From NCBI RefSeq assembly GCF_009765905.1, contig NZ_LMUO01000019.1:1098292-1162291 (forward strand): 64,000 nucleotides of DNA. Reading direction: 5' to 3'. This DNA is from Mucilaginibacter sp. L196. GTDB lineage: Bacteria > Bacteroidota > Bacteroidia > Sphingobacteriales > Sphingobacteriaceae. The position numbers and the translations under genes are program-made. Below are positions 9,001-16,843 of the stretch, piece by piece; within the stretch, counting starts at the first letter, position 1, and each line of letters begins with the position of its first letter. Below the pieces are notes generated by a model, which was given only the letters and a program-made list of their open reading frames with translations, was not told the origin of the DNA and did no database searches.

Positions 9001-9515
9001 TGGTTGTTAAAACCAGTAAATCATCCGACAGGTTAATTGATGAAGTCAACCTCTTTCTGAATAAGATAAGCGAGGTTAACAAAAAACAATCGCCAATAAT
9101 AGGTTCTGCTGCAAGGGTTATCAATAAAGGTAAGGATGCAATTAAAGGTAAAAAGGTACTTATTGTGGATGACGATATGCGTAATATCTTCGCCCTAAGC
9201 AGTGCGCTGCAATCCTATGACCTGGTGGTGGAGATTGCCAACGATGGCGAGGAAGCTATTGTCAAACTTGAAGAGATAAACGACATTGATATAGTGTTGA
9301 TGGACATTATGATGCCTAAAATGGATGGCTATGAAGCCACCAGATATATACGCAAGCAAAACAAATGGGCTAAGTTGCCTGTAATAGCTTTAACCGCGAA
9401 AGCAATGAAGGATGATCGTGAAAAATGCATAGCGGCCGGCGCTAATGATTACATTACCAAACCGGTTGATATGGATAGATTGATAGCATTGATGCAGTTG
9501 TGGTTAGGAAGCTAA
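6069..9515 (+). CDS. Hybrid histidine kinase: CHASE3-GAF-HisKA-HATPase with three receiver domains
   Basis: A 1148-residue inner-membrane sensor kinase. Order: TM helix about 11-30; periplasmic CHASE3 domain (38-175, with signature DAETGMRGF); TM helix about 180-203; GAF domain about 250-398; a long Glu/Gln-rich coiled coil about 400-485; HisKA with the phospho-acceptor His498 in SHELRTP; HATPase with DTGVGIP and GGTGLGLSI; then three receivers with acceptor aspartates D806, D929 and D1079. It should autophosphorylate at His498 and pass phosphate to its own receivers. The stimulus of CHASE3 is unknown. The cheR gene starts 1 bp after its stop. The coiled coil resembles the methylatable helices of chemoreceptors in composition, which is relevant beside CheR/CheB. 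Confidence 0.92.
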   Translation: MLKLSFRNQVLTGFAVSIILVFLVAVFSFRSITQLEQDQAKVEQSETLIHTSRDILQNLIDAETGMRGFVAMDKPAFLDPYKAALPLIRNNVAKLKELAPNSPYQQKDLDSLYRLTDRQLELVKNNIDVRDVVGLQYMVDHNMLLNGKHVMDDIRETINRINTREDKALATGRARTQSAANYTILTIFIGSAVFLAIIIILFIYIQKTFDQQKKIEEEIRVANIELEEVLAENEAKNWLLTGTGLLNEKMQGQQSEKELAENILTEVCNYTKAFTGTFYLYNEGEERLELYSSYAFHDLNALKKTVKLSEGLLGQVAVDKKTVTIKGKLNDKLAFESSIIHDDLIESIILPFSFDKQLKGVMELAFQGKVGSGILDYIGRITNDVGVAINTSQARTIMHDLFEETQQQAEELEAQQEEMRVTNEELMNKTEMLEASEEELRVQQEELRSINSELEEKASLLEEKNQAIEEARASINVKVQELETTGKYKSEFLANMSHELRTPLNSILVLARILKDNKPHNLSEDQIKYASVIFNAGNDLLTLINDILDLSKIESGKLEMQNEQIKISDILKDMDMLFAEVASHKNIKFTNSVKDVPKALFTDKVRVEQVIKNLLSNAFKFTPEGGAIALNVVPGPIEKTISFCIKDTGVGIPKEKQRIIFEAFQQADGSTSRKYGGTGLGLSISRELTTLLGGAITLTSEPGIGSEFILTVPFEAKVVPISIEDEQVPTVETFNPVKENFLKPSAQIVRDPNREPTVVIVEDDKNFANILQDYSRDHGYKSIMVSEGTNAVEIIKEHLPDAVILDIMLPGKDGWQILKELKALTETMHIPVHLMSAGDAAANRVRREGAISFLKKPIDTGALDKLFTDIMLQSGAKFKQILLVEDHKAQSQALKDMMEGQGITVDQAFDGESAFRMLHENEYQCVILDLNLPDISGLDLLDKIKEVDEFAELPVIVNTAMELDRTSVNRLMKYANAMVVKTSKSSDRLIDEVNLFLNKISEVNKKQSPIIGSAARVINKGKDAIKGKKVLIVDDDMRNIFALSSALQSYDLVVEIANDGEEAIVKLEEINDIDIVLMDIMMPKMDGYEATRYIRKQNKWAKLPVIALTAKAMKDDREKCIAAGANDYITKPVDMDRLIALMQLWLGS

Positions 9516-9516
9516 T

Positions 9517-10350
9517 ATGATGAGTACGGAACAAGAAGTTTTATCGGCACAGCAATTAGATGAGTTAATTGATCTGATAAAAAAGTTTCATGGGTTTGAT
9601 TTTTCTTGCTATTCCAAAGCTTCGCTAAAACGCAGGGTCATAAGAATAATGCAGAACAAAAAGCAAACTTTTTATGATCTTAAACACACCCTGGTAAATA
9701 ACCAGCATTTTTTTCAGGAATTTTTAGATGAGATCACAGTAAACGTTACTGAAATGTTTCGTGATCCATCTTTCTATAAAGCGATTAACAACCAGGTTAT
9801 CCCTTATCTTTCTACCTATCAGCACATAAAAATATGGAGTGCTGGCTGTTCCTCAGGCGAGGAGGTTTATTCGCTTGCCATTTTAATGAATGAAACAGGC
9901 CTTAGTAAAAAATCCTTTATTTATGGTACTGATATTAATACGGAAATGCTTAAGGAAGCGCGTAAAGGTATTTATAGTCTGAAGAAAATAAAGAGCTATG
10001 CCGAAAACTATCAATACTCAGGGTTGAAAGGATCATTAACAGATCATTTTACAATAATGTATGATGCTGCAACAGTGCATAGCGAATTGAAACATAATAC
10101 ATTATTTTCCGTACATAACCTGGTATCTGACGCGATATTTAACGAATTTCAACTAATTAGTTGCCGAAACGTATTTATATACTTTGAAAGTGAGCTACAG
10201 GAAAAAATACTTGAATTATTTTATAACAGTTTAGCTCCTCTTGGGTTCTTATGTATGGGCAGTAAAGAAACTATACGCTCGGATAAGTTTAAAAAGAAGT
10301 TTAAGGTTATAAATAGTAAAGAAAATATATATCAAAAAATTGTCAGTTGA
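9517..10350 (+). CDS. cheR: CheR-type protein-glutamate O-methyltransferase
   Basis: A 277-residue SAM-dependent methyltransferase of the CheR family. The N-terminal helical domain (LIKKFHGFDFSCYSKASLKRR) is followed by the catalytic domain with the SAM-binding motif WSAGCSSGEEVYSLAI, the acidic GTDINTEML and the late SCRNVFIYF motif. CheR normally methylates glutamates in chemoreceptor coiled coils. No methyl-accepting chemotaxis protein is encoded in this window. The gene starts 1 bp after the CHASE3 hybrid kinase and overlaps cheB by 11 bp, so kinase, methylase and esterase are very likely translated from one mRNA. Confidence 0.9.
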   Translation: MMSTEQEVLSAQQLDELIDLIKKFHGFDFSCYSKASLKRRVIRIMQNKKQTFYDLKHTLVNNQHFFQEFLDEITVNVTEMFRDPSFYKAINNQVIPYLSTYQHIKIWSAGCSSGEEVYSLAILMNETGLSKKSFIYGTDINTEMLKEARKGIYSLKKIKSYAENYQYSGLKGSLTDHFTIMYDAATVHSELKHNTLFSVHNLVSDAIFNEFQLISCRNVFIYFESELQEKILELFYNSLAPLGFLCMGSKETIRSDKFKKKFKVINSKENIYQKIVS

Positions 10351-10927
10351 TAATAATATAATAGCACACTGGAAAAGATCAGAATTTTTACTGATAGGGG
10401 GATCTGCCGGGTCTTTTAAATTGATATTTAACATCGTAAAGAATTTTAATGCTGATTTGGATAAAGCGGTTATCATAATAATTCATAGAAAAAAGAATTT
10501 TTTTAGCGAGATAGAAAAACTATTTGCCGAAAATTCCCGTATATCCCTTAAGGAAATTAGAGACAAGGAAGTAATTCGTAAAAACACTATATACATTGCC
10601 CCTGCAAATTATCATACTCTTATCGAAAAGAATGGTAGCTTTGGGCTTGATGTTTCGGAGGCAATTTGGTATTCAAGGCCTTCTATAGATGTAACTTTTG
10701 AAAGTGCCGCTGAAGCTTTTAAGGGGCGTTGTACAGCAATACTTCTTTCTGGCGCAAACCAGGATGGGGCACAGGGATTATTAAAACTACGCGACAACGG
10801 TTGTTTAACAATAGCGCAAAATCCGGAAGAGGCCGAAATGCCCCAAATGCCGTTTGCAGCAATTGAAATTAAAGCAGCAGAATATATATTAAATTCTGAG
10901 GAAATTTTTGGACTTTTACAACAATAA
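10340..10927 (+). CDS. cheB: Stand-alone CheB methylesterase domain
   Basis: A 195-residue protein covering only the C-terminal catalytic half of CheB, without the usual N-terminal receiver. Catalytic elements are visible: the nucleophile serine in GGSAGS, histidine in IIIIHRK, and aspartate in SGANQDGAQG. It would remove methyl esters (or deamidate Gln) on the substrate of the neighbouring CheR. It starts with TTG at 10340 inside cheR; no ATG occurs before the GGSAGS motif, so the TTG start is the most reasonable. The missing receiver suggests its activity is set by other partners, such as the hybrid kinases on either side. Confidence 0.88.
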   Translation: MSVDNNIIAHWKRSEFLLIGGSAGSFKLIFNIVKNFNADLDKAVIIIIHRKKNFFSEIEKLFAENSRISLKEIRDKEVIRKNTIYIAPANYHTLIEKNGSFGLDVSEAIWYSRPSIDVTFESAAEAFKGRCTAILLSGANQDGAQGLLKLRDNGCLTIAQNPEEAEMPQMPFAAIEIKAAEYILNSEEIFGLLQQ

Positions 10928-10956
10928 TAATTATCGATAAACTTATACAATTTTAG

Positions 10957-12894
10957 ATGACCCCTGTTAATATTCTCATTGTTGATGACAGAGAAGAAAA
11001 TATTGTTGCGCTTGAAGCATTATTAAAGCGTAATGATATTAAAATATTTTCCACTACGTCGCCCAATGATGCCTTAAAAATTGCCTGGGAAAATCATATT
11101 GCAATAGCGTTAATTGATGTTCAAATGCCTGAAATTGATGGTTTTGAATTGGTTGAGATGCTCAAATCAAATCCTCGCACCAAAGATATACTGGTAATTT
11201 TTGTAACCGCTATCTCAAAAGAATCAAAATATGCTGTTAAAGGTTATGGTAGCGGTGCGGTAGATTATTTATATAAGCCCCTTGATCCGTATATTACATC
11301 TGCTAAGGTTGATTCTTTTATTCAATTGGCACGTTATCAGACTGAAATTATTCGTAAAAATGAGGAGTTGGAAAATTTCTCTATCGTAGTAAACAATTCA
11401 GCTGATATTATTTGCGCGGTTGATGCAAAAACGTTGAGGGTAAAAACAATCAATCCAACGGTTGAGAAAATATTGGGCTATAAGGCTTCTGAGATTATAG
11501 GTAAAAGTATAATTGACAGAGCCGTAGAGGCTGATCGACCGGCATTTCGTAAAAAACTAGGCGAGATTATTAATGATAACCTGAATTTCGCTGTGTTTGA
11601 ATTTAAGTTTGAAACATTTGATAAAAATGTAATATGGGCTGAATGCAGGGCATCATATCATAACAAAACTATATTCATCAACATTAGTAATATATCTCCG
11701 CAAAAAAGCTATCTGGAGCAGTTGGTTAAGTCGAAAGAAGCGGCTGAATATGGAAAAAAGGTAAAAGAGAACTTTTTGGCTAACATGAGCCATGAGTTAC
11801 GTACGCCAATAAACGGGGTGATTGGTTTAACTCAATTACTGCGTAAAACCCCTATGAACGATCAGCAATTGAGTATGCTGGAATTGTTAGAGACATCGTC
11901 GCAATCGTTACTTGGTGTGATTAATGATGTACTGGACATATCAAAAATCGAATCTGGTAAATTCAATATTATTCGTGCCCCAAATAACATTCGTGAGGTT
12001 ATTGCTTCTGTATTTCAATTATTGAAGTTTAAAGCCGATGAGAAGATGGTTGATATGTTATTGGATATTGACCCGAATTTGCCTCAGTATATGATGATTG
12101 ACGCCTTGAGATTAAATCAGGTATTAATGAACTTGTTAAGTAATGCTATCAAATTCACCGATAGGGGACATGTTAAGCTAAAAGTAGCTGTACTTGATAG
12201 GGATAAAGATAATTTAAAAATTAAGTTCAGTGTTGAGGATACTGGTATAGGTATAGTTGAGGAAAAGTTATTAAAAATATTTGATTCGTTTGAGCAGGCT
12301 GACATTGATACGGCTAATATATATGGTGGTACTGGTTTGGGCCTCACCATAGTGAAAAAACTTGTAGAATTAAAAGGGGGCGAACTAACTGTTAGCAGCC
12401 AGATCGGCAAGGGGAGCGTATTTAATATAATAAATTGGATTACTATAGCTGAAAAACCTGAACCTAAGAAGGATAATAAGGCAGATCATAAAAAGCTTCC
12501 ACCATTTAACCAATTGAGTGTATTGGTTGCAGAGGATAATATGGTAAATCAGTTTATCCTGGCAAAAATGTTAAAGGATTGGAACGTGAATGTTGAAATG
12601 GTTGATAACGGCCGTAAGCTTATTGAAAAACTGCATCAACAAAATTTTGATATTATACTGATGGATACCCATATGCCGGATATGAACGGTTATCAGACGG
12701 CTAAAGCTATCCGGATGGATTTTGAGGAACCTAAAAGAAGTATTCCTATAATTTCTCTATCGGCCGCAGCCTTAGATCATGAAAAAGAGGAGGCTATATC
12801 CGCGGGTATGAATGATGTGTTATCAAAACCATTTCAACCTCATGAATTACATGATAAAATACAAAAAATGTTGAAGATAGATTTGGTGCTATAA
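10957..12894 (+). CDS. Soluble hybrid histidine kinase: REC-PAS-HisKA-HATPase-REC
   Basis: A 645-residue cytosolic kinase. The N-terminal receiver has acceptor D54 (LIDVQMP) and ends in a linker helix. A PAS domain (about 138-250; VNNSADIICAVDAKTL, then GYKASEIIGKS) precedes HisKA with His279 in SHELRTP. The HATPase has DTGIGI and GGTGLGLTI. The C-terminal receiver has D570 (LMDTHMP). No membrane helix is seen. With receivers at both ends it can be both an input acceptor and a phosphorelay output, and it is a natural partner for the CHASE3 kinase upstream. It starts 29 bp after cheB and closes the four-gene signalling operon. Confidence 0.92.
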   Translation: MTPVNILIVDDREENIVALEALLKRNDIKIFSTTSPNDALKIAWENHIAIALIDVQMPEIDGFELVEMLKSNPRTKDILVIFVTAISKESKYAVKGYGSGAVDYLYKPLDPYITSAKVDSFIQLARYQTEIIRKNEELENFSIVVNNSADIICAVDAKTLRVKTINPTVEKILGYKASEIIGKSIIDRAVEADRPAFRKKLGEIINDNLNFAVFEFKFETFDKNVIWAECRASYHNKTIFINISNISPQKSYLEQLVKSKEAAEYGKKVKENFLANMSHELRTPINGVIGLTQLLRKTPMNDQQLSMLELLETSSQSLLGVINDVLDISKIESGKFNIIRAPNNIREVIASVFQLLKFKADEKMVDMLLDIDPNLPQYMMIDALRLNQVLMNLLSNAIKFTDRGHVKLKVAVLDRDKDNLKIKFSVEDTGIGIVEEKLLKIFDSFEQADIDTANIYGGTGLGLTIVKKLVELKGGELTVSSQIGKGSVFNIINWITIAEKPEPKKDNKADHKKLPPFNQLSVLVAEDNMVNQFILAKMLKDWNVNVEMVDNGRKLIEKLHQQNFDIILMDTHMPDMNGYQTAKAIRMDFEEPKRSIPIISLSAAALDHEKEEAISAGMNDVLSKPFQPHELHDKIQKMLKIDLVL

Positions 12895-12940
12895 TTTTAT
12901 ACCACTGTAAGTTGATAGCCAATTTAACTATCCTAATTCT

Positions 12941-12948
12941 TATCTTCG
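12941..12948 (+). promoter_or_regulatory. -7 promoter box of ccmB (TATCTTCG)
   Basis: TATCTTCG is the TTCG variant of the TAnnTTTG box and is followed by CGCC and the ccmB ATG at 12953. Spacing box-to-ATG is 4 nt, the same as for pyrC, the helicase and ribD. A TTG at 12912-12914 is farther upstream than usual for a -33 element. Confidence 0.5.
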
Positions 12949-12952
12949 CGCC

Positions 12953-13633
12953 ATGATATTTAATCAAACCTGGAACTTACTGAAAAAGGAAATTCTGTTG
13001 GAATGGCGTTCAAAATATGCTTTCAATGGGGTGCTATTATATGTGGTATCCACCGTGTTTGTTTGTTATATATCTTTTCACCTAAGTCCTGGTTTTAGTG
13101 GCAGTGAAGGGTATCCAATAGTTTGGAATATCCTTTTTTGGATCATCATCCTGTTCGCATCTGTAAATGCAATAGCCAAAAGTTTTATTCAGGAAAACAA
13201 AGGGCGTTTATTGTATTACTATACCATAGCCAGCCCACAGGCTATAATCCTTTCAAAAACAATTTATAATATTTTATTAATGTCATTGCTCAGTGTATTG
13301 GCACTAATTGTTTACCTATTGTTTTTCCCTAATACTATCGGCGACCCGCTTTTTTATTTCTTAGCTGTACTTTTAGGCAGTATTAGTTTCTCCACAGTTT
13401 TTACTATGATTTCGGCCATCGCTTCCAAAGCAGGCAACAATGGTACTTTAATGGCCATTTTAAGCTTTCCGGTTATTATACCAGTTATCTTACTCCTGAT
13501 ACGCATCAGCAAAAGCGCAATGGATGGGGTAGAGCGTAGTTTATTGTATGGCAACATAGGTATACTTTTTGCCATAAATGTTATTGTAATAGCTACATCT
13601 TTACTGCTTTTTCCGTATTTGTGGCGGGATTAA
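12953..13633 (+). CDS. ccmB: Haem exporter subunit CcmB
   Basis: A 226-residue inner-membrane protein with six predicted helices, recognised as CcmB from the opening NLLKKEILLEWRSKYAFNGVL, the central FIQENKGRLLYYYTIASPQAII and the GNNGTLMAILSFPVIIPV stretch. In System I cytochrome c maturation CcmB pairs with the ATPase CcmA to release holo-CcmE. No ccmA is present anywhere in the window, so the ATPase must be encoded elsewhere. The other ccm genes lie 4.5 and 10 kb downstream, separated by unrelated genes. Confidence 0.9.
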   Translation: MIFNQTWNLLKKEILLEWRSKYAFNGVLLYVVSTVFVCYISFHLSPGFSGSEGYPIVWNILFWIIILFASVNAIAKSFIQENKGRLLYYYTIASPQAIILSKTIYNILLMSLLSVLALIVYLLFFPNTIGDPLFYFLAVLLGSISFSTVFTMISAIASKAGNNGTLMAILSFPVIIPVILLLIRISKSAMDGVERSLLYGNIGILFAINVIVIATSLLLFPYLWRD

Positions 13634-13688
13634 TAAGCTGATAATAAGTCAAGTCTGCCCTAGTTTAGAATCTATCTAATCTTTTTGT

Positions 13689-13719
13689 CATTTTATTTGG
13701 ATTAAGTCTAAATAAAATG
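13689..13719. promoter_or_regulatory. 31-bp palindromic operator-like site before the di-haem operon
   Basis: Left arm CATTTTATTTGGA (13689-13701) and right arm TCTAAATAAAATG (13707-13719) are complementary at 12 of 13 positions around TTAAG. The site lies 46 bp before the di-haem oxidoreductase ATG and 55 bp after ccmB. Its ATTTrGA-N5-TCTAAAT core looks like an AT-rich repressor site such as those bound by Fur-family proteins. A weak ccmB terminator is the alternative, but the U-run after it is poor. Confidence 0.4.
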
Positions 13720-13765
13720 CTCTTTTGCAATTGAAACAAAAAACGGCATAGACTAATTCAACTTT

Positions 13766-14998
13766 ATGAAGAAAAGAAATTTACTTATCCTTATACTTTT
13801 CATACTTACATTTTCTGCAACTATAGTCTCAATTACATCATGTAATAAGATTTTTCCGGAAATGATTAATCCCGAAAATGGTTTGTGTGGGCCTATAACA
13901 CTTACAAGCTCGCAAACACTACTTTTTTCAGCAGGAAATGATCAGTTCTTTGCTAACCGTACATCAGCAACAGGTCTTGGGCCGTATTTTGTAGCAACTG
14001 GATGCGGTAGCTGCCACTCCAGTGATAATAGAGGGCATCCTTTTACTATACTAACCCGTTTTGGTCAAACAGATAGTACCGGAAATAAATTCTTAGCAGA
14101 AGGCGGCCCACAATTAGGTACGTTTTGTTTACCGGGATATACACCTGAAACTATCCCGGCAGGTGCAACCAGTACAAAATTAATAGCCCCAATTACAGCA
14201 GGTGTGGGCTTTCTGGAAGCAGTTCCTGATTCTGAAATTATAGCAATGGCTAATGCTAATGTAAATAACCCTAATGGTGTAAGAGGCCATCCTAATTATA
14301 ATGCTATTCCATCATATGTAACACCATTAAGTGGTGCTATACAAAGGGCGGATGGTAAATATATTTGTCGCTTTGGCCGCAAGGCAGCTGTTTATAATTT
14401 GTTTCAACAGGTAGCATTGGCTTACAATCATGATATGGGTATTACTTCAAGTTATATGCCATATAATCCATTTAATTATCAGGATGAGGCGATGCCTACA
14501 ACACCTGCAACCCCAGAAATAGATAATAATACATTTTATTCTGTTGTGTTTTATGTAACAGCTTTACAAACCCCTATACAGCGTAATGCCACCGATGCTA
14601 CCGTTATACAAGGGCAGAATGCATTTGTTAAAATAGGTTGCGCAGATTGTCATAAACAGAATCTTACTACAGGATATTCGGCAATACAGGGTCTTGCTTA
14701 TCAAACATTCCAGCCATTTACAGATCTGTTGGTTCATGATATGGGGCCGGGTGATGATGACCATTATACTGAAGGTGATGCTTTAACTTCTGAGTGGCGT
14801 ACAACTCCACTATGGGGGTTAGGTTTGGCACCGTGCGTACAAGGCGGCGATGTTTATTTAATGCACGATGGCAGGGCGCACAGCATCCAACAGGCAATAC
14901 AAATGCATGGTGGCGAATCAGCTGTTAGCGCAGCAAACTTTAGCAAACTTTCGTCAGCAGACCAAACAGCGGTAATTAAGTTTTTACAATCGTTATAA
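13766..14998 (+). CDS. Di-haem oxidoreductase lipoprotein (DUF1111 family)
   Basis: A 410-residue exported protein with two c-type haem motifs, CGSCH at 80-84 and CADCH at 292-296. The overall pattern (GLGPYFVATGC, LTRFGQ, GFLEAVPD, FGRKAAVYNLFQQ, RTTPLWGLG and MHDGRAHSIQQAI) is that of the DUF1111 di-haem oxidoreductase/peroxidase-like family. The signal ends in the lipobox-like SITSC with Cys26, so it is probably a lipoprotein. Its haems would be attached by the Ccm system encoded around it. The ATG of the next gene overlaps its stop codon (TAATG), so translation is coupled. Substrate unknown. Confidence 0.85.
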   Translation: MKKRNLLILILFILTFSATIVSITSCNKIFPEMINPENGLCGPITLTSSQTLLFSAGNDQFFANRTSATGLGPYFVATGCGSCHSSDNRGHPFTILTRFGQTDSTGNKFLAEGGPQLGTFCLPGYTPETIPAGATSTKLIAPITAGVGFLEAVPDSEIIAMANANVNNPNGVRGHPNYNAIPSYVTPLSGAIQRADGKYICRFGRKAAVYNLFQQVALAYNHDMGITSSYMPYNPFNYQDEAMPTTPATPEIDNNTFYSVVFYVTALQTPIQRNATDATVIQGQNAFVKIGCADCHKQNLTTGYSAIQGLAYQTFQPFTDLLVHDMGPGDDDHYTEGDALTSEWRTTPLWGLGLAPCVQGGDVYLMHDGRAHSIQQAIQMHGGESAVSAANFSKLSSADQTAVIKFLQSL

Positions 14999-15426
14999 TG
15001 GAAAGAAAGGCATTTTTAAAAACTTGTGGCTTCGCCTGTTTAGGTGGCTCAGTGCTAATAGGTGCACTTGAAAGTTGCGGTACCAGTAAAATGGTAACAG
15101 GCACTATCAACAATTCAAACCTGGTTGTACCTATAACCGCGTTTCAAAGCAACGGGGCTTACAATAAGTATATTGTGGTACAACAGGAACAATTAAAATA
15201 TCCGATCTGTGTGTATCGCTTTAGCCAAACTGAATATTCAGCCGTATTGATGCGTTGTACTCACCAAGGCGCAGAGCTACAAGTGTTTGGCGACAAATTA
15301 GAATGCCCTGCACATGGCAGCACTTTTAGCAATATAGGCCAGGTAAAAAATGGCCCTGCAGATACCAATCTGCGCACTTTCCCGGTAATTGTTCAAAATG
15401 ATCAACTTCTTATTTCACTCAAATGA
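14998..15426 (+). CDS. Rieske [2Fe-2S] lipoprotein-like electron carrier
   Basis: A 142-residue protein with the Rieske ligands C87-T-H89 (RCTHQGAEL) and C103-P-A-H106 (LECPAHGSTF). The N-terminus (MERKAFLKTCGFACLGG) is a hydrophobic export signal with a possible lipobox near LESC27. It has no transmembrane tail of the cytochrome bc type and no oxygenase domain, so a small periplasmic or outer-leaflet electron carrier is most likely. It overlaps the di-haem gene by 1 bp and the porin gene by 4 bp (ATGA). That gives a tightly coupled operon in which it could pass electrons to or from the di-haem protein. Confidence 0.88.
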   Translation: MERKAFLKTCGFACLGGSVLIGALESCGTSKMVTGTINNSNLVVPITAFQSNGAYNKYIVVQQEQLKYPICVYRFSQTEYSAVLMRCTHQGAELQVFGDKLECPAHGSTFSNIGQVKNGPADTNLRTFPVIVQNDQLLISLK

Positions 15427-16700
15427 AAATAACTTTATCAGTCTTATTTATTACAATTTTACTCTTTTACTTTCAGCCTGCATCAGCTCAGATAGACAGT
15501 AGTTTACTTAATAGTCCTGCTAAAAAAGATACTGCAAAACATACACTAAGTATGGATGCAATTTATAATCGTCCATTTAAAAAGTTAGGCAGTTCATCAC
15601 TCTCTATCGGTGGGTATGTTGAATCTGATGTTCAATATACCAACACCTCCGGTATAACCAATGGCGATCAGTTCCAATTCAGGCGCTTCAGCTTGTTTGT
15701 ATCGTCAACCATAGCTCCGCATATTAAATTCCTTTCTGAAATAGAATATGAAGATGACCCTTCTGGAGATGCGGGGGAAGCTGCCGGTCCTGAGTTTGGT
15801 GTTGAATATGCTGCTTTAGATATTGAATTTAATCCCTTGCTTAATTTACGCGGCGGTATGATCTTGAACCCGATAGGTGGTTTTAACGAAAATCATGATG
15901 GCCCCAAATATGAATTTACCGACAGGCCCATTGCCATGACACAAATGTTGCCTGATACCTGGAACAACCCTGGTTTTGGGCTATATGGAAAAAAATACAG
16001 CGGACATTGGATGTATGGCTATGAAGCTTATGTTACCGGTGGCTTTAATGATTCTATTATTAATAATTCGCAAGGAAAAACATTCTTACCGGCAGCAAAA
16101 AGCAGCATTACACGTTTTAACACAAGTGCCAGCGGCGAACCGCTTTATACCGGTAAACTATCATTCGGTAATGATCAAATAGGTGAGATTGGTTTATCAT
16201 ATATGGGAGGTGTTTATAATACCTGGCGTGTAGAAGGTGCGCAGGTTGATAATAAAAGAAGTGTTAATGTGTTTGATGTGAATTTTAATGGAACAATACC
16301 GGGTTTGCATACCAATATAATTTCTGAGTGGGCATGGATATTTGTAGATATACCACCTGATTATACACCCGAGTATGCACATAAGCAATTTGGTGGATTT
16401 ATTGATGTGGTACAGCCGATAATACACGGCCGTATACTTGATTGGGATAATGCTACTGTTAATATTGCTGTACGTGGCGAATATGTAGATTGGAATGACG
16501 GGAATTTTGTAGCAACGGGCCAAAAAATGTATAACGATTTATGGAGTATAATGCCTGCGATCAGTTTTAGACCAACACCTCAAACAGTTTTACGCCTTAA
16601 TTATCGCCGCCAAACACAAAACGATATAACCGGTAATAAAATAGGAGCTGCAATTGGGCCAACTGCCGGTTTAAGCTTTGGTCTATCAACTTATTTTTAA
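15423..16700 (+). CDS. Outer-membrane beta-barrel porin-like protein
   Basis: A 425-residue protein with a signal peptide (ending PASAQ about 23) and alternating aromatic/hydrophobic beta strands, for example SLSIGGYVESDVQYT, FQFRRFSLFVSS and LRLNYRRQTQND. It ends in phenylalanine (GLSTYF), as outer-membrane barrels do for BAM insertion. The strand layout resembles OprO/OprP-type phosphate-selective porins, but the substrate is not evident. It overlaps the Rieske gene by 4 bp, so it is expressed with the redox pair. A barrel in this operon hints at electron transfer or uptake across the outer membrane. Confidence 0.75.
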   Translation: MKITLSVLFITILLFYFQPASAQIDSSLLNSPAKKDTAKHTLSMDAIYNRPFKKLGSSSLSIGGYVESDVQYTNTSGITNGDQFQFRRFSLFVSSTIAPHIKFLSEIEYEDDPSGDAGEAAGPEFGVEYAALDIEFNPLLNLRGGMILNPIGGFNENHDGPKYEFTDRPIAMTQMLPDTWNNPGFGLYGKKYSGHWMYGYEAYVTGGFNDSIINNSQGKTFLPAAKSSITRFNTSASGEPLYTGKLSFGNDQIGEIGLSYMGGVYNTWRVEGAQVDNKRSVNVFDVNFNGTIPGLHTNIISEWAWIFVDIPPDYTPEYAHKQFGGFIDVVQPIIHGRILDWDNATVNIAVRGEYVDWNDGNFVATGQKMYNDLWSIMPAISFRPTPQTVLRLNYRRQTQNDITGNKIGAAIGPTAGLSFGLSTYF

Positions 16701-16727
16701 GCTTAGCTTATTGTAAATCAATTCAAT

Positions 16728-16771
16728 ATCCAATTCTAATCCATGAAATTTATTTAAGATTAGAATTGGAT
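16728..16771. terminator. Hairpin terminator after the porin gene
   Basis: Perfect 14-bp inverted repeat, ATCCAATTCTAATC at 16728-16741 with its complement at 16758-16771, and a 16-nt loop. It lies 28 bp after the porin stop and is followed by AT-rich sequence. It probably ends the di-haem/Rieske/porin transcript. Confidence 0.55.
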
Positions 16772-16843
16772 TAAAATTTCATTTCAACTTCATTTCTAAA
16801 CCTTTAATTAGCATCTTCAAAAAATATTTAAACTTTTGGTTTG

